Origin: Desulfuromonas sp. DDH964
GTDB taxonomy: Bacteria; Desulfobacterota; Desulfuromonadia; Desulfuromonadales; DDH964
Reading direction: 5' to 3'
DNA length: 64,000 nt
NCBI RefSeq assembly: GCF_001611275.1
Contig: NZ_CP015080.1
Location: forward strand, 868,001-932,000
Part shown: one piece after another, positions 44,528 through 52,908 of the stretch
Numbering within the stretch: the stretch's first letter is position 1
Layout of the letters: each line of letters begins with the position of its first letter
Program-made: the position numbers and the translations under genes
Notes under the pieces: model-generated
Databases searched by the model: none
Told to the model about the DNA's origin: nothing
Seen by the model: only the letters and a program-made list of their open reading frames with translations

Positions 44528-44585
44528 CGGAGGCACCCCGAGCTGCCTCCGGTGTGCAGTGGCGCCAATGGGGTCGGCACTGCAC
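44528..44585. other. Two hairpins between GH15 and mprF
   Basis: CGGAGGCA/TGCCTCCG (44528-44551) and GTGCAGTG/CACTGCAC (44554-44585) are perfect eight-base stems without a T-run. They may end or process the upstream mRNA. Confidence 0.5.
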
Positions 44586-44636
44586 TAGTCATTGTTTCCG
44601 ACCGTTCCATTGCCTGAAAGGGAGGACTGAACCAGA

Positions 44637-47204
44637 ATGTCCCCGGTCCACCAAAAATCCGCCCTCGCGCATCGCCTGCTCCCGCTCCTCGCCCTGATCC
44701 TGTTCGCGGTGGCGCTCTGGGTGTTGCATGATGTCCTGCGCCAGATTCACTACCAGCACGTTCTCGTTCAGCTTCGCGCTATCCCCGGACGCCGGATCTT
44801 TGCCGCGCTGGGGCTGACCGTGCTGAGCTACCTGGTCATGACCGGCTACGACCGGCTGGCGCTGCGCTATGTCCGGCATCCGCTGCCACCGGGGAAGGTG
44901 ACCCTGGCCGCGTTTGTCAGCTACGCCTTCAGCAATACCATCGGTCTCTCGCTGCTGACGTCGGGGTCGATCCGCTACCGGCTCTATTCGGCCTGGGAGC
45001 TGTCGGCGGAAGAGATCGCCCGTCTGGTCGCCTTCACCACCCTGACCTTCTGGCTCGGGATCATTACCGTTGCCGGCGGGATCTTCGTCGCCCTGCCGGT
45101 GGCGTTGCCGCTGACCGAAAAGCTCCCTTTCGCATCGAGCTGGCCCCTCGGCCTGCTGTTCATCGCCCTGGTGGCCGGTTACCTTGCTACCGTCGCCTGG
45201 CGCAAGGAGCCGTTCCGGTTCCGCAGCTGGGAGCTGCCACTACCGTCCCTGCGTCTGGCCGCGGGGCAACTTCTGGTCGGGTCCCTCGACTGGCTCCTGG
45301 CCGGAAGTGTCCTCTTTGTCCTGCTCCCCGCCGCCTCTCCCCTCAGCTTCTGGCAGTTTTTGGGCATTTTTCTGCTCGCCCAGGTCGTCGCCCTGATCAG
45401 CCATGTCCCCGGTGGCCTCGGCGTCTTCGAGTCGATGATTCTCCTCTCGGCGCCGGGGATTCCCCCCGCGACATTGCTTGGGGCGATGCTGGTCTACCGG
45501 GGGATTTATTACCTGCTCCCCCTCGCCCTGGCGACCCTGCTGCTGGCCGGCAATGAACTGCTGCAGCGTCGGCGCCTGATCGGGCAGGCGGTGCTTCTGG
45601 CAGGGCGTTGGGGGAGCGCCCTGATGCCGCAGCTGCTGGCGGCGGCCACTCTGGTCAGCGGCGCGGTGCTGCTCTTTTCCGGGGCGACCCCGGCGCTGCC
45701 CGGGCGTTTGCACTGGCTCAAGGAGATGGTCCCGCTGCCGGTCATCGAACTCTCCCACTTTTTTGGCAGTCTGGTCGGAGTCTGCCTGCTGCTGCTGGCG
45801 CGCGGGCTGCAACGGCGGCTCGATGCTGCCTACCTGTTGGCTGCCGTCCTGCTCGGCGTTGGCAGCCTGTTGTCACTGTTGAAGGGTGGCGATTACGAAG
45901 AAGCCCTGCTCCTCGGGCTGATGCTGGCGGCGCTCCTCCCCTGTCGCCGCCACTTCTACCGCAAGGCCTCCCTCTTCAGTGAGCCCTTCAGCGTTGGCTG
46001 GGGGGTGACGGTCCTGCTGATTCTGGCGAGTTCGGTCTGGCTCGGAATCTTTGCCTACAAACATGTCGCCTATCGCCAGGAGCTCTGGTGGCATTTCGCC
46101 CTGCTTGGGGATGCGCCGCGGTTCCTGCGGGCGGCGGTCGGCGCCAGCACCCTGTTGCTGGTGCTGGCCGTGACCCGCCTGTTGCGGCCGGCGTCCCGGG
46201 ACCCGGATCGCCCCGGTCCGGCGGAGATCGCTCGTGCCCGGGAGGTTATTCGCCAGGCGCCGGAGACCCTGGCCAACCTAGCCCTGCTTGGCGACAAAGC
46301 ACTTCTTTTTCATGAGGCGGCGCCGGGGTTTGTCATGTACGGGGTGGAGGGGAGTTCCTGGGTCGCACTGGGGGACCCGATCGGGGCCCCGGACGGGGCC
46401 GCCGAACTGGCCTGGGAATTCCGCGAGTTGGTCGAACGGCATGGTGGCGAACCGGTCTTTTACGAGGTCGGGACCGCCATGCTGCCGGTTTATCTCGACA
46501 TGGGGCTGACCCTCCTCAAACTCGGGGAAGTGGCCCGGGTGCCGCTGGTCGACTTTTCCCTGGAAGGGTCCGCAAGCAAGGGACTGCGCTATACCTACCG
46601 GCGCCTGACCCGGGAAGGGTGTGAGTTCGAGGTGGTGCCGGCGACGGGAGTGCCCACGCTGCTACCGGAGCTGCGGCAGATCTCCGACGCCTGGCTGGCG
46701 GCGAAGAAGACCCGGGAGAAGGGATTTTCCCTGGGACGGTTCGATGAGGACTACCTGTTGAATTTTCCGGTTGCCGTGGTCCGGCGCCAGGGAGCGGTGA
46801 TCGCCTTTGCCAACCTCTGGCCGGGCGCCGATCACCAGGAACTTTCCATTGACTTGATGCGCTTCGCTTCGGCCGCACCGAGCGGCGTCATGGAATACCT
46901 CTTTATCTGTCTGCTGTTGTGGGGACAGGAAGCGGGCTATCAGCACTTCGATCTCGGCATGGCGCCGCTCTCCGGCATGGAAAACCGCCCTTTCGCTCCG
47001 CTCTGGAACCGGCTCGGCGCGGTCATCTTCCAGCATGGGGAACACTTCTACAACTTCGAGGGCCTGCGCGAGTACAAGGAGAAGTTTAATCCGGTCTGGG
47101 AGCCGCGCTATCTTGCCTGCCCCGGAGGCCTGGCGCTGCCAAAAATATTCCTCAATGTCGCGGCGCTGATCAGTGGTGGACTTAAAGGAGTTGTCAGCAA
47201 ATGA
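44637..47204 (+). CDS. mprF: MprF/LpiA lysyl-phosphatidylglycerol synthase-flippase
   Basis: The 855-residue protein has a large N-terminal membrane part (about fourteen helices, residues 10-510) and a C-terminal cytosolic DUF2156-type domain. The family transfers lysine (or alanine) from tRNA to phosphatidylglycerol and flips the product to the outer leaflet. Landmarks are HVPGGLGVFESMILL in the flippase part, and MYGVEGSSWVALGDPIG and FDLGMAPLSGMENRPFAPLWNRLG in the synthase. The ATG has GGGAGG eleven bases upstream. The next gene (AcvB-like) overlaps by four bases (ATGA), so they are translationally coupled. Confidence 0.92.
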   Translation: MSPVHQKSALAHRLLPLLALILFAVALWVLHDVLRQIHYQHVLVQLRAIPGRRIFAALGLTVLSYLVMTGYDRLALRYVRHPLPPGKVTLAAFVSYAFSNTIGLSLLTSGSIRYRLYSAWELSAEEIARLVAFTTLTFWLGIITVAGGIFVALPVALPLTEKLPFASSWPLGLLFIALVAGYLATVAWRKEPFRFRSWELPLPSLRLAAGQLLVGSLDWLLAGSVLFVLLPAASPLSFWQFLGIFLLAQVVALISHVPGGLGVFESMILLSAPGIPPATLLGAMLVYRGIYYLLPLALATLLLAGNELLQRRRLIGQAVLLAGRWGSALMPQLLAAATLVSGAVLLFSGATPALPGRLHWLKEMVPLPVIELSHFFGSLVGVCLLLLARGLQRRLDAAYLLAAVLLGVGSLLSLLKGGDYEEALLLGLMLAALLPCRRHFYRKASLFSEPFSVGWGVTVLLILASSVWLGIFAYKHVAYRQELWWHFALLGDAPRFLRAAVGASTLLLVLAVTRLLRPASRDPDRPGPAEIARAREVIRQAPETLANLALLGDKALLFHEAAPGFVMYGVEGSSWVALGDPIGAPDGAAELAWEFRELVERHGGEPVFYEVGTAMLPVYLDMGLTLLKLGEVARVPLVDFSLEGSASKGLRYTYRRLTREGCEFEVVPATGVPTLLPELRQISDAWLAAKKTREKGFSLGRFDEDYLLNFPVAVVRRQGAVIAFANLWPGADHQELSIDLMRFASAAPSGVMEYLFICLLLWGQEAGYQHFDLGMAPLSGMENRPFAPLWNRLGAVIFQHGEHFYNFEGLREYKEKFNPVWEPRYLACPGGLALPKIFLNVAALISGGLKGVVSK

Positions 47205-48610
47205 GTAGGTTGGTATTGCCTGTCATCGTTTTTTTGCTCTATGCCGCCACCGCTCTCGGCGGAGAGAAAACTCTTCAATACGGTCCTTTTGGCACACTGA
47301 CCCTTTATCAAAACCGCCCCCAGCCGAGCCACGTTGTTCTCTTTGTTTCCGGCGACGGCGGGTGGAACCTGGGAGTTGTCGATATGGCGCGCAGTCTGGC
47401 TGGTCTCGACGCTCTGGTGGTCGGTATCGATGTCACTCACTATCTGCGGCAACTCGCCAAAAGGAATCAAACTTGCTCCTATCCCGCTGCAGATTTTGAA
47501 AACCTGTCAAAGTTTGTCCAGAAAAAGCTCGGTTTTGATCGGTATCGCACGCCGGTACTGGTCGGTTATTCCTCGGGGGCTACTCTGGTCTATGGCCTGC
47601 TGGCACAGGCGCCTCCAACCACGTTTCGCGGCGCCATCTCTATGGGGTTCTGCCCGGACCTGCCGCTGAACAAACCCTTCTGTGTCGGGAATGGACTTAA
47701 GAGTGAGCCCTACCCCAAAGCTCCGGGATACCAATTTCTTCCTGCCACGACCTTGGCAGTTCCCTGGATCGCCTTTCAGGGGGCGAGCGACCAGACCTGC
47801 GCTGCCGAGAACGTAGCAACTTTTGTCAAGCAGGTCCGCGGCGGTGAGTTGGTCCTCCTGCCCAGGGTTGGGCATGGTTTTGCGGTTCAGCAGAACTGGC
47901 TGCCCCAGTTCCGGGATGCTTTTGCTCGGTTGGTGCGGAATGAGGTGCCTGGATCAGCCGCGCCGCCGGATGCGGGCAGTCTCAGCGACCTGCCGGTGGT
48001 CGAACTCCCGGCGCAGGGTGCGGCTACCGGCCTGCTGGCCGTTCTCCTCAGTGGAGACGGTGGCTGGGCTTCCATCGATCGGGAGGTCGGGGAGCGTCTG
48101 GCCGCCAGGGGGATTGCCGTGGTTGGTCTGAACAGCCTGCAATATTTCTGGACACCCCGCACCCCGGAGACGGCGACCCGGGATCTGGTCCGTCTCCTGC
48201 GGCACTACCTTGCTGACTGGAACTGTCAGAAGGTGGTGCTAATTGGCTATTCATTTGGGGCCGACGTGCTTCCGTTCATGCTCGCAAGGTTGCCAAAGGA
48301 TCTGCAGCAACGGGTCGCGGTCGTTGCGTTACTCGCCCCCGGCCGGAATGCCAGTTTCGAATTCCACCTCAACGACTGGCTGGGAGGGAAGAACCCGGCA
48401 GAATTGCCGATCGCTCCGGAACTGGCGAAGCTGAAGGGGACAAAAGTGCTCTGTCTCTACGGTGAGGAAGAGCAGGAGACCCTCTGCCGCGACCTCCCTC
48501 CGGGAGACGTCGGGCTCCAGCCCCTGGCACTGGGCGGAGGTCACCATTTCAATAATGATTATGTCCGGCTCGTCGAGTTGATCTTCACTGCGGCTCAATC
48601 CGGCCAGTAA
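47201..48610 (+). CDS. AcvB/VirJ-family periplasmic hydrolase
   Basis: The 469-residue protein starts with a cleavable signal peptide (about residues 1-20). It has two alpha/beta-hydrolase-like halves, with LVGYSSGATLVYGL (first) and LIGYSFGADVLPFML (second), both GxSxG sites, each preceded by the characteristic SGDGGW motif. In Agrobacterium, AcvB hydrolyses lysyl-phosphatidylglycerol and is paired with LpiA, the MprF homologue. The same pairing by four-base overlap is seen here. Substrate and role are inferred from this. Confidence 0.88.
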   Translation: MSRLVLPVIVFLLYAATALGGEKTLQYGPFGTLTLYQNRPQPSHVVLFVSGDGGWNLGVVDMARSLAGLDALVVGIDVTHYLRQLAKRNQTCSYPAADFENLSKFVQKKLGFDRYRTPVLVGYSSGATLVYGLLAQAPPTTFRGAISMGFCPDLPLNKPFCVGNGLKSEPYPKAPGYQFLPATTLAVPWIAFQGASDQTCAAENVATFVKQVRGGELVLLPRVGHGFAVQQNWLPQFRDAFARLVRNEVPGSAAPPDAGSLSDLPVVELPAQGAATGLLAVLLSGDGGWASIDREVGERLAARGIAVVGLNSLQYFWTPRTPETATRDLVRLLRHYLADWNCQKVVLIGYSFGADVLPFMLARLPKDLQQRVAVVALLAPGRNASFEFHLNDWLGGKNPAELPIAPELAKLKGTKVLCLYGEEEQETLCRDLPPGDVGLQPLALGGGHHFNNDYVRLVELIFTAAQSGQ

Positions 48611-48666
48611 AGAGACTTCTCTTCTTGCCCGGGTGTTGAAACATTCCGCAACTCCTACAAAGGAAG

Positions 48667-48912
48667 GTGCCCCATGACCAGAAAATCATCGCCGCCCTTC
48701 AGGCGCCGGTCATCATGATGAGCCAGGGCCGTCAGGAAACCCGCGACCGGCTCCATGCTCAGCGCGATTGCCAGATTAACCTGAAGGCCGAGCTCGAAAT
48801 TCGTCACCTGCACCAGAAACTCGACCATCTCTTCTCCCACCAATGGGAACGACTGGTCGAGGTCCAGGATATCCAGCTGGAACTGATCAACGAGGTTCGG
48901 GCCAGGCACTAG
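48667..48912 (+). pseudogene. DUF1003 membrane protein remnant (C-terminal part)
   Basis: The frame reads QAPVIMMSQGRQETRDRL...NLKAELEIRHLHQKLDHLFSHQWERLVEVQDIQLELI, the C-terminal half of DUF1003 family proteins. Those normally have two membrane helices before it (about 150-180 aa in all). Here only about 80 codons remain, the helices are lost, and the nearest ATG (48674, with AAGGA before it) is in another frame and hits a stop after 14 codons. I read it as a 5'-truncated pseudogene. Translation from the GTG at 48667 is not excluded. Confidence 0.7.
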
Positions 48913-48946
48913 GGGGGAGATTTCCCCTCGCAGTCGACCCAACGCA

Positions 48947-48985
48947 AACGCCCCCCGAACATTTTGTCCGGGGGGCGTTAATTTT
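48947..48985. terminator. Rho-independent terminator before moeA
   Basis: Eleven-base arms (48947-48957 and 48969-48979) pair, followed by an A/T-rich tail. It lies between convergent genes. Confidence 0.8.
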
Positions 48986-49002
48986 ATTTGGGAACCAGCC
49001 TG

Positions 49003-50190
49003 TTACAGCACCAAAACTTCCACCCGTTCCCCGGCGGACAGCGAATCGGTCCCGGGCGGAAGGGCCAGCAGGGCGTTAGCACCCTGAATGCTGCGGTTTT
49101 GACCCGAGCCCTGGCGACCGGAAACACTCACCTGGTACTCCTCCCCATCCCAGTCGAGATGACACCAGAGAAAGGCCTGGCGGTTTCCGCCTCCCTTGAC
49201 GGCGGCGGTCAGTCTCGCCTTGCGGGTAACGGGCCGGGCTTCGGCTTCGCCGGCAAGTTTGCGCAGTGCCGGTTTGACAAAGAGCTCGAAGGTGGCGGCG
49301 GTGGCCGCGGGATTGCCGGGGAGACCGAAGACCGGGGTCGTCCCGATGGTGCCGAAAAGAACCGGTTTCCCGGGTTTGATCGCAACTTTCCAGAAGCGGC
49401 GCTGGAAACCGTGGCGGTTCAGGCTCGCCTGGACATGGTCTTTTTCGCCCACCGAAACACCGCCGGTGGAGAGAAAGAGGTCGGCCTGGAGACCGGAGCG
49501 GATCGCGTTCTCAAGACCATCGGGGGTGTCGCGGGCGATGCCGAGGGGGAGGGGGTCACAGCCGAGTTCCTTCAGCCGCGCTACCAGCAGGTGCAGGTTG
49601 GAGTTGACGATCTGGCCGGGTCCCGGGGTTTCCCCCAGCTCAACCAACTCGTCCCCGGTGGAAAGGATGGCGACGCGGGGCCGCGGATAGGTGCGCACCC
49701 GGGTGATGCCAGCTGAAGCGAGCAGGGCGATTGCGCCCGCCGCCAGGCTGGTGCCGGCCGCCAGCAGCTGGTCCCCCTTGTGAAACTCCTCGCCGCGGCG
49801 GCGAACGTGTTGCTCGGGTTTTGGTTGCCGCGTCAAGCAGACCAGGTTCTCCTGCTGCGTCGTCTCCTCCAGCGGCACCACGGTGTCGGTCCCCGCCGGC
49901 AGGGGCGCGCCGGTGGTGATCTGGATGATTTCACCGGGAGCAATCGTGCCCGGGTGCGGGTGTCCGGCAAAACTGCTCCCGACCAGCTTCAGGGTGGCGC
50001 CTGCCTCTTGCCCGGCAAAGGCAAAGGCATAGCCGTCCATGGCCGAATTGTCGGCCGGGGGCAGATCCCAGCGCGCCAAAATCCCTTCTGCCAGCACACT
50101 TCCGACCGCCTGGTTCAGAGGCAGTTCCAGCGGCGGCAGCGGCTGGACGGTCTGCAAAACCATCTCGAGCGCAGCGTCATAGTTGAGCAT
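49003..50190 (-). CDS. moeA: Molybdopterin molybdenumtransferase
   Basis: The 395-residue enzyme inserts molybdate (or tungstate) into adenylated molybdopterin. The N-terminal region contains the typical DLPPADNSAMDGYAF motif. The MoeA core motifs are VAILSTGDELVELGETPGPGQIVNSN, STGGVSVGEKDHV and FGLPGNPAATAATFELFVKPAL. It lies 64 bases downstream of mobAB. It supplies the cofactor needed by the molybdoenzyme at 56939-59140. Confidence 0.94.
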   Translation of the reverse strand: MLNYDAALEMVLQTVQPLPPLELPLNQAVGSVLAEGILARWDLPPADNSAMDGYAFAFAGQEAGATLKLVGSSFAGHPHPGTIAPGEIIQITTGAPLPAGTDTVVPLEETTQQENLVCLTRQPKPEQHVRRRGEEFHKGDQLLAAGTSLAAGAIALLASAGITRVRTYPRPRVAILSTGDELVELGETPGPGQIVNSNLHLLVARLKELGCDPLPLGIARDTPDGLENAIRSGLQADLFLSTGGVSVGEKDHVQASLNRHGFQRRFWKVAIKPGKPVLFGTIGTTPVFGLPGNPAATAATFELFVKPALRKLAGEAEARPVTRKARLTAAVKGGGNRQAFLWCHLDWDGEEYQVSVSGRQGSGQNRSIQGANALLALPPGTDSLSAGERVEVLVL

Positions 50191-50254
50191 TTCGATCTCC
50201 AGTGCAAAAGGTCAGAGGAACCGGGTCTGTCCCCGGAACCGGACTCGCGGTGGT

Positions 50255-51358
50255 TCAGGCCAGGAAGCGGGCGACGATCAGGTCGACGAGGCCGCGGGCA
50301 TCGTTGAGGTCAAGAACCGGGACGTCGAGTTCGAGAGGCTGGTCGCTGGCTACCGCGAAGAGCTGCGGATCGTGCGCCTCGCCGCGGCAGAGCAGGGGCT
50401 CGCCACAGGCCTGGCGGTGGACCTCGATCTTTGGCATCGCGTTGCGCTTGAAGCCCTCGGTGAGGACGATGTCGAGGCCACTGCAATAGGTGGCGATGGT
50501 TTCCGCCAGGGACGGCTCCGCCCCCGGCGGGTTCTGTTTGACCATGGCGATCTGGGCTGGGGAGGTGATCAGCATGGTGTCGGCGCCGGCCTGGGTCAGG
50601 CGCCAGGAATCCTTCCCCTCGTGATCGATGCTGAAACTGTGGGCGTCATGCTTGATCGCGCCGACCCGGTAACCGCGGGCTTTCAGCTCGGTGATCAGTT
50701 TCTCCAGCAGGGTCGTTTTGCCGGTGCCGCTTTTGGCGACAATGGAGACAACCGGTGGGGTCATCCGTTCCTCCTGGGCCCGGGTGTACTGCTCCGGGGT
50801 GTTGAGATTGGTCAAACTGCGCTGCCAACCCGGCGGCAATTGCTCTCCGTCGAGGACGTTGAGGCGCAGCTGTGTATAGAGTTCGTTGATTCGGAAGCGT
50901 CCCTGGTTCAGCTGCGCTTCCATCAACGCCAGGCAGTTCTTGTGGTAGAGCGCGAAAACCGGCTCGTAGCCGTGGGCCGTGCGCGGCACCACGGCATCGG
51001 CGCCCGGGCGGAGACGCAATAGCGCCTCGACGATCCGTTGGTCGGGAAAGGGCATGTCGCAGGGAACAACGAAGATCCATTCGGTGGCCGCGGCGCGCAG
51101 CCCGGTGTGGATTCCGCCCAGCGCGCTGCCGGGATAGTGGTCGGCGAGCGCCGGAACCTCCGGCCGGGCGAGATCGGGGCGGTCGCCGGCGATCAGCACC
51201 CGGGGGAAGTAATCCTGCAACAGGGCGAGGGCGCGCTCGAACAGGGGCTCACCCTGCAGCTCCAGCAACGCCTTGTCGCGGCCCATGCGCCGGCTCTTGC
51301 CCCCGGCCAGCAACACGCCGGTGACATCGTGATATCTCTCTTTGGGGGAATCCTGCAT
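50255..51358 (-). CDS. MobA-MobB fusion (Mo-cofactor guanylyltransferase/GTPase)
   Basis: The 367-residue fusion has an N-terminal MobA domain (LLAGGKSRRMGRDKALLEL, residues 16-34) that attaches GMP to molybdopterin to make the bis-MGD form. The C-terminal MobB GTPase part begins near residue 200 with the P-loop AKSGTGKTTLLEKL. Fusions of these two occur in several bacteria. The bis-MGD cofactor is what DMSO-reductase-family enzymes such as the one at 56939-59140 require. The spacer upstream carries a hairpin and then an IS1595-family element that separates it from tatA. Confidence 0.92.
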   Translation of the reverse strand: MQDSPKERYHDVTGVLLAGGKSRRMGRDKALLELQGEPLFERALALLQDYFPRVLIAGDRPDLARPEVPALADHYPGSALGGIHTGLRAAATEWIFVVPCDMPFPDQRIVEALLRLRPGADAVVPRTAHGYEPVFALYHKNCLALMEAQLNQGRFRINELYTQLRLNVLDGEQLPPGWQRSLTNLNTPEQYTRAQEERMTPPVVSIVAKSGTGKTTLLEKLITELKARGYRVGAIKHDAHSFSIDHEGKDSWRLTQAGADTMLITSPAQIAMVKQNPPGAEPSLAETIATYCSGLDIVLTEGFKRNAMPKIEVHRQACGEPLLCRGEAHDPQLFAVASDQPLELDVPVLDLNDARGLVDLIVARFLA

Positions 51359-51400
51359 CGGTCGTCCACACTGAGCGCCGGACCTTCGCGCTCAAAATGA

Positions 51401-51433
51401 GACACCCCGCAGGAATCCGATTGGCGGGGTGTC
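51401..51433. other. Hairpin upstream of mobAB
   Basis: Perfect ten-base arms GACACCCCGC / GCGGGGTGTC (51401-51410, 51424-51433). On the minus strand a TCATTTT tract follows, so it may be the terminator of tatA, now cut off by the IS, or a leader structure. Confidence 0.5.
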
Positions 51434-51455
51434 GTGTCTTGTTCTCAATAGTTTT

Positions 51456-52514
51456 CCTGATTAGGTCTGATTCTCAGCTATGACACATTCTGTCGCACAG
51501 GGAGCATAGAGTTTGGCCATGGAACTCATGAATAACAAGGAGGTTAGCATCCATGGCCATCAATCGTATCCAGTTCCAACCGGGGCTGAGCTTGGCTGAT
51601 TTTCTCAAAGACTATGGTACGGAGGCCCAATGCGAGGCGATCCTTGAGCACTCGCGCTGGCCCCAAGGATTTGTCTGTCCAGCATGCGGTGCAAGCCGCG
51701 CGGTCCAGTTTCGGCGAGGACGGTCGAACATCTTCCAGTGCTGTCGCTGCCGCAAACAGATCTCGCTGATCTCCGGAACGATTTTCCATGGGAGCAATCT
51801 GCCGCTGACCCAGTGGTTTCTGGCCCTCTACTTCATGACACAAGGCAAGTCCGGCCTGTCGATGCTGGAGTTGAGACGAATGCTGGGTTTGAGCTACAAA
51901 GCGGCTTGGCGGCTCAAGCACAAGCTCATGCAGGCGATGTTCGAGCGCGAAGAGACAACGGTTCTGGCCCAGCGGGTCGAGATCGACGACGCCTACTTGG
52001 GCGGGGAACGCTCCGGCGGTAAGGTTGGTCGCGGTTCGGAGAACAAAGTTCCCTTCATTGCGGCAGTGGAGACCAGTCACGAGGGCCATCCGCTGCGAGC
52101 TGTTTTTAGCCGGGTGACGACCTTCAGCAGCCATGACGTTGATCAATGGGCCAAGAATCACTTGGCACCGACGGCGCTGGTCGTTTCTGATGGCCTGAAT
52201 TGCTTCCGCGCCGTCACCAAGACTGGGTGCTACCATCAGCGAGAGGTGGTTGGTGATCAACGCAGAAGTACCGACATGGGCTGCTTCCACTGGATCAACA
52301 CCATCCTGGGCAATCTTAAGACGGCCATGGCCGGAACGTATCATGCGTTTGACTTCGACAAATATGCGCATCGCTATCTGGCCGAGTTTCAGTACCGGTT
52401 CAACCGGCGGTTCGATCTGCGCAGCATGCTGCCAAGACTGCTGTTCGCCTGTGTCTCAATCGGCAAGCGGCCCGAGGCCTGGCTTCGCCGAGCTGAGAAT
52501 TGGACCTAATCAGG
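51456..52514 (+). mobile_element. IS1595-family insertion sequence, intact copy
   Basis: A 1059-bp element with terminal repeats CCTGATTAGGTC at both ends, flanked by the perfect 8-base duplication ATAGTTTT (51448-51455 and 52515-52522). It has the same length as the decayed copy at 26173-27231. It is inserted between tatA and mobAB, in the opposite direction to those genes. Confidence 0.94.
51553..52509 (+). CDS. IS1595-family (ISXO2-like) transposase
   Basis: The complete 318-residue transposase has an N-terminal zinc ribbon (CPACGASRAV...CCRC, residues 37-64) for end recognition and the ISXO2-type DDE core. Motifs include VEIDDAYLGGERSGGKVGRGSENK, LVVSDGLNCFRAV and the C-terminal HRYLAEFQYRFNRRFDL. 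The 8-bp target duplication supports the assignment. AAGGAGG lies before ATG 51553. No stop or frameshift, so it is probably active; the copy near 26-27 kb has lost a cysteine codon to UGA. Confidence 0.94.
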   Translation: MAINRIQFQPGLSLADFLKDYGTEAQCEAILEHSRWPQGFVCPACGASRAVQFRRGRSNIFQCCRCRKQISLISGTIFHGSNLPLTQWFLALYFMTQGKSGLSMLELRRMLGLSYKAAWRLKHKLMQAMFEREETTVLAQRVEIDDAYLGGERSGGKVGRGSENKVPFIAAVETSHEGHPLRAVFSRVTTFSSHDVDQWAKNHLAPTALVVSDGLNCFRAVTKTGCYHQREVVGDQRRSTDMGCFHWINTILGNLKTAMAGTYHAFDFDKYAHRYLAEFQYRFNRRFDLRSMLPRLLFACVSIGKRPEAWLRRAENWT

Positions 52515-52540
52515 ATAGTTTTTGTCGGGCAGCGTTAGAG

Positions 52541-52735
52541 TCAGTCGTCCTTCTTGTCCTCAATCGTCCCGGTCTTCTCTTCTTTTTGCGCCTCTTCGTC
52601 GTCCTTGATCCCTTCCTTGAAGTTACGCAGACTCTTGCCGAGCGCGCCGCCGACCTGGGGGAGCTTGCCGGCTCCGAAAATAACCAGCACGAGGACAAGG
52701 ATGATAATCAGTTCCTGGGTTCCGAGACCGAACAT
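52541..52735 (-). CDS. tatA: Twin-arginine translocase subunit TatA
   Basis: The 64-residue product has the TatA build: a short membrane helix (residues 6-22), the FGAGKLP hinge, an amphipathic helix with GGALGKSLRNFKEGIK, and an acidic tail. TatA forms the pore for folded proteins such as the RR-motif molybdoenzyme encoded 4 kb away. tatB and tatC are not in the window. Its direction matches mobAB-moeA, so before the IS it may have been read together with them. Confidence 0.94.
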   Translation of the reverse strand: MFGLGTQELIIILVLVLVIFGAGKLPQVGGALGKSLRNFKEGIKDDEEAQKEEKTGTIEDKKDD

Positions 52736-52832
52736 GGCGTGACTCTCCTGAGCAAAGGGTTGAGCGAATGATACACGCCTCCCGGGAAAAGTGCAAACGT
52801 ATACAATATCGGGCCGTTGCTGCTATCTGGTT

Positions 52833-52861
52833 AAAAAAAGGGGCCGGCCGAAGCCGGCCCC
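52833..52861 (-). terminator. Terminator of the octaheme cytochrome gene
   Basis: Read on the minus strand, GGGGCCGGC-loop-GCCGGCCCC (52840-52861) is followed by seven T residues. Confidence 0.92.
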
Positions 52862-52908
52862 AGGAGGCAGGGAACCGTCATTCCCTGGTGTGACAAGGTC
52901 TGCTGTTG

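Noticed and set aside
51359..51455. Molybdenum-cofactor riboswitch before mobAB
   Set aside because: Hairpins exist, but I cannot find the conserved Moco-motif bases, and the spacer was probably altered by the IS insertion.
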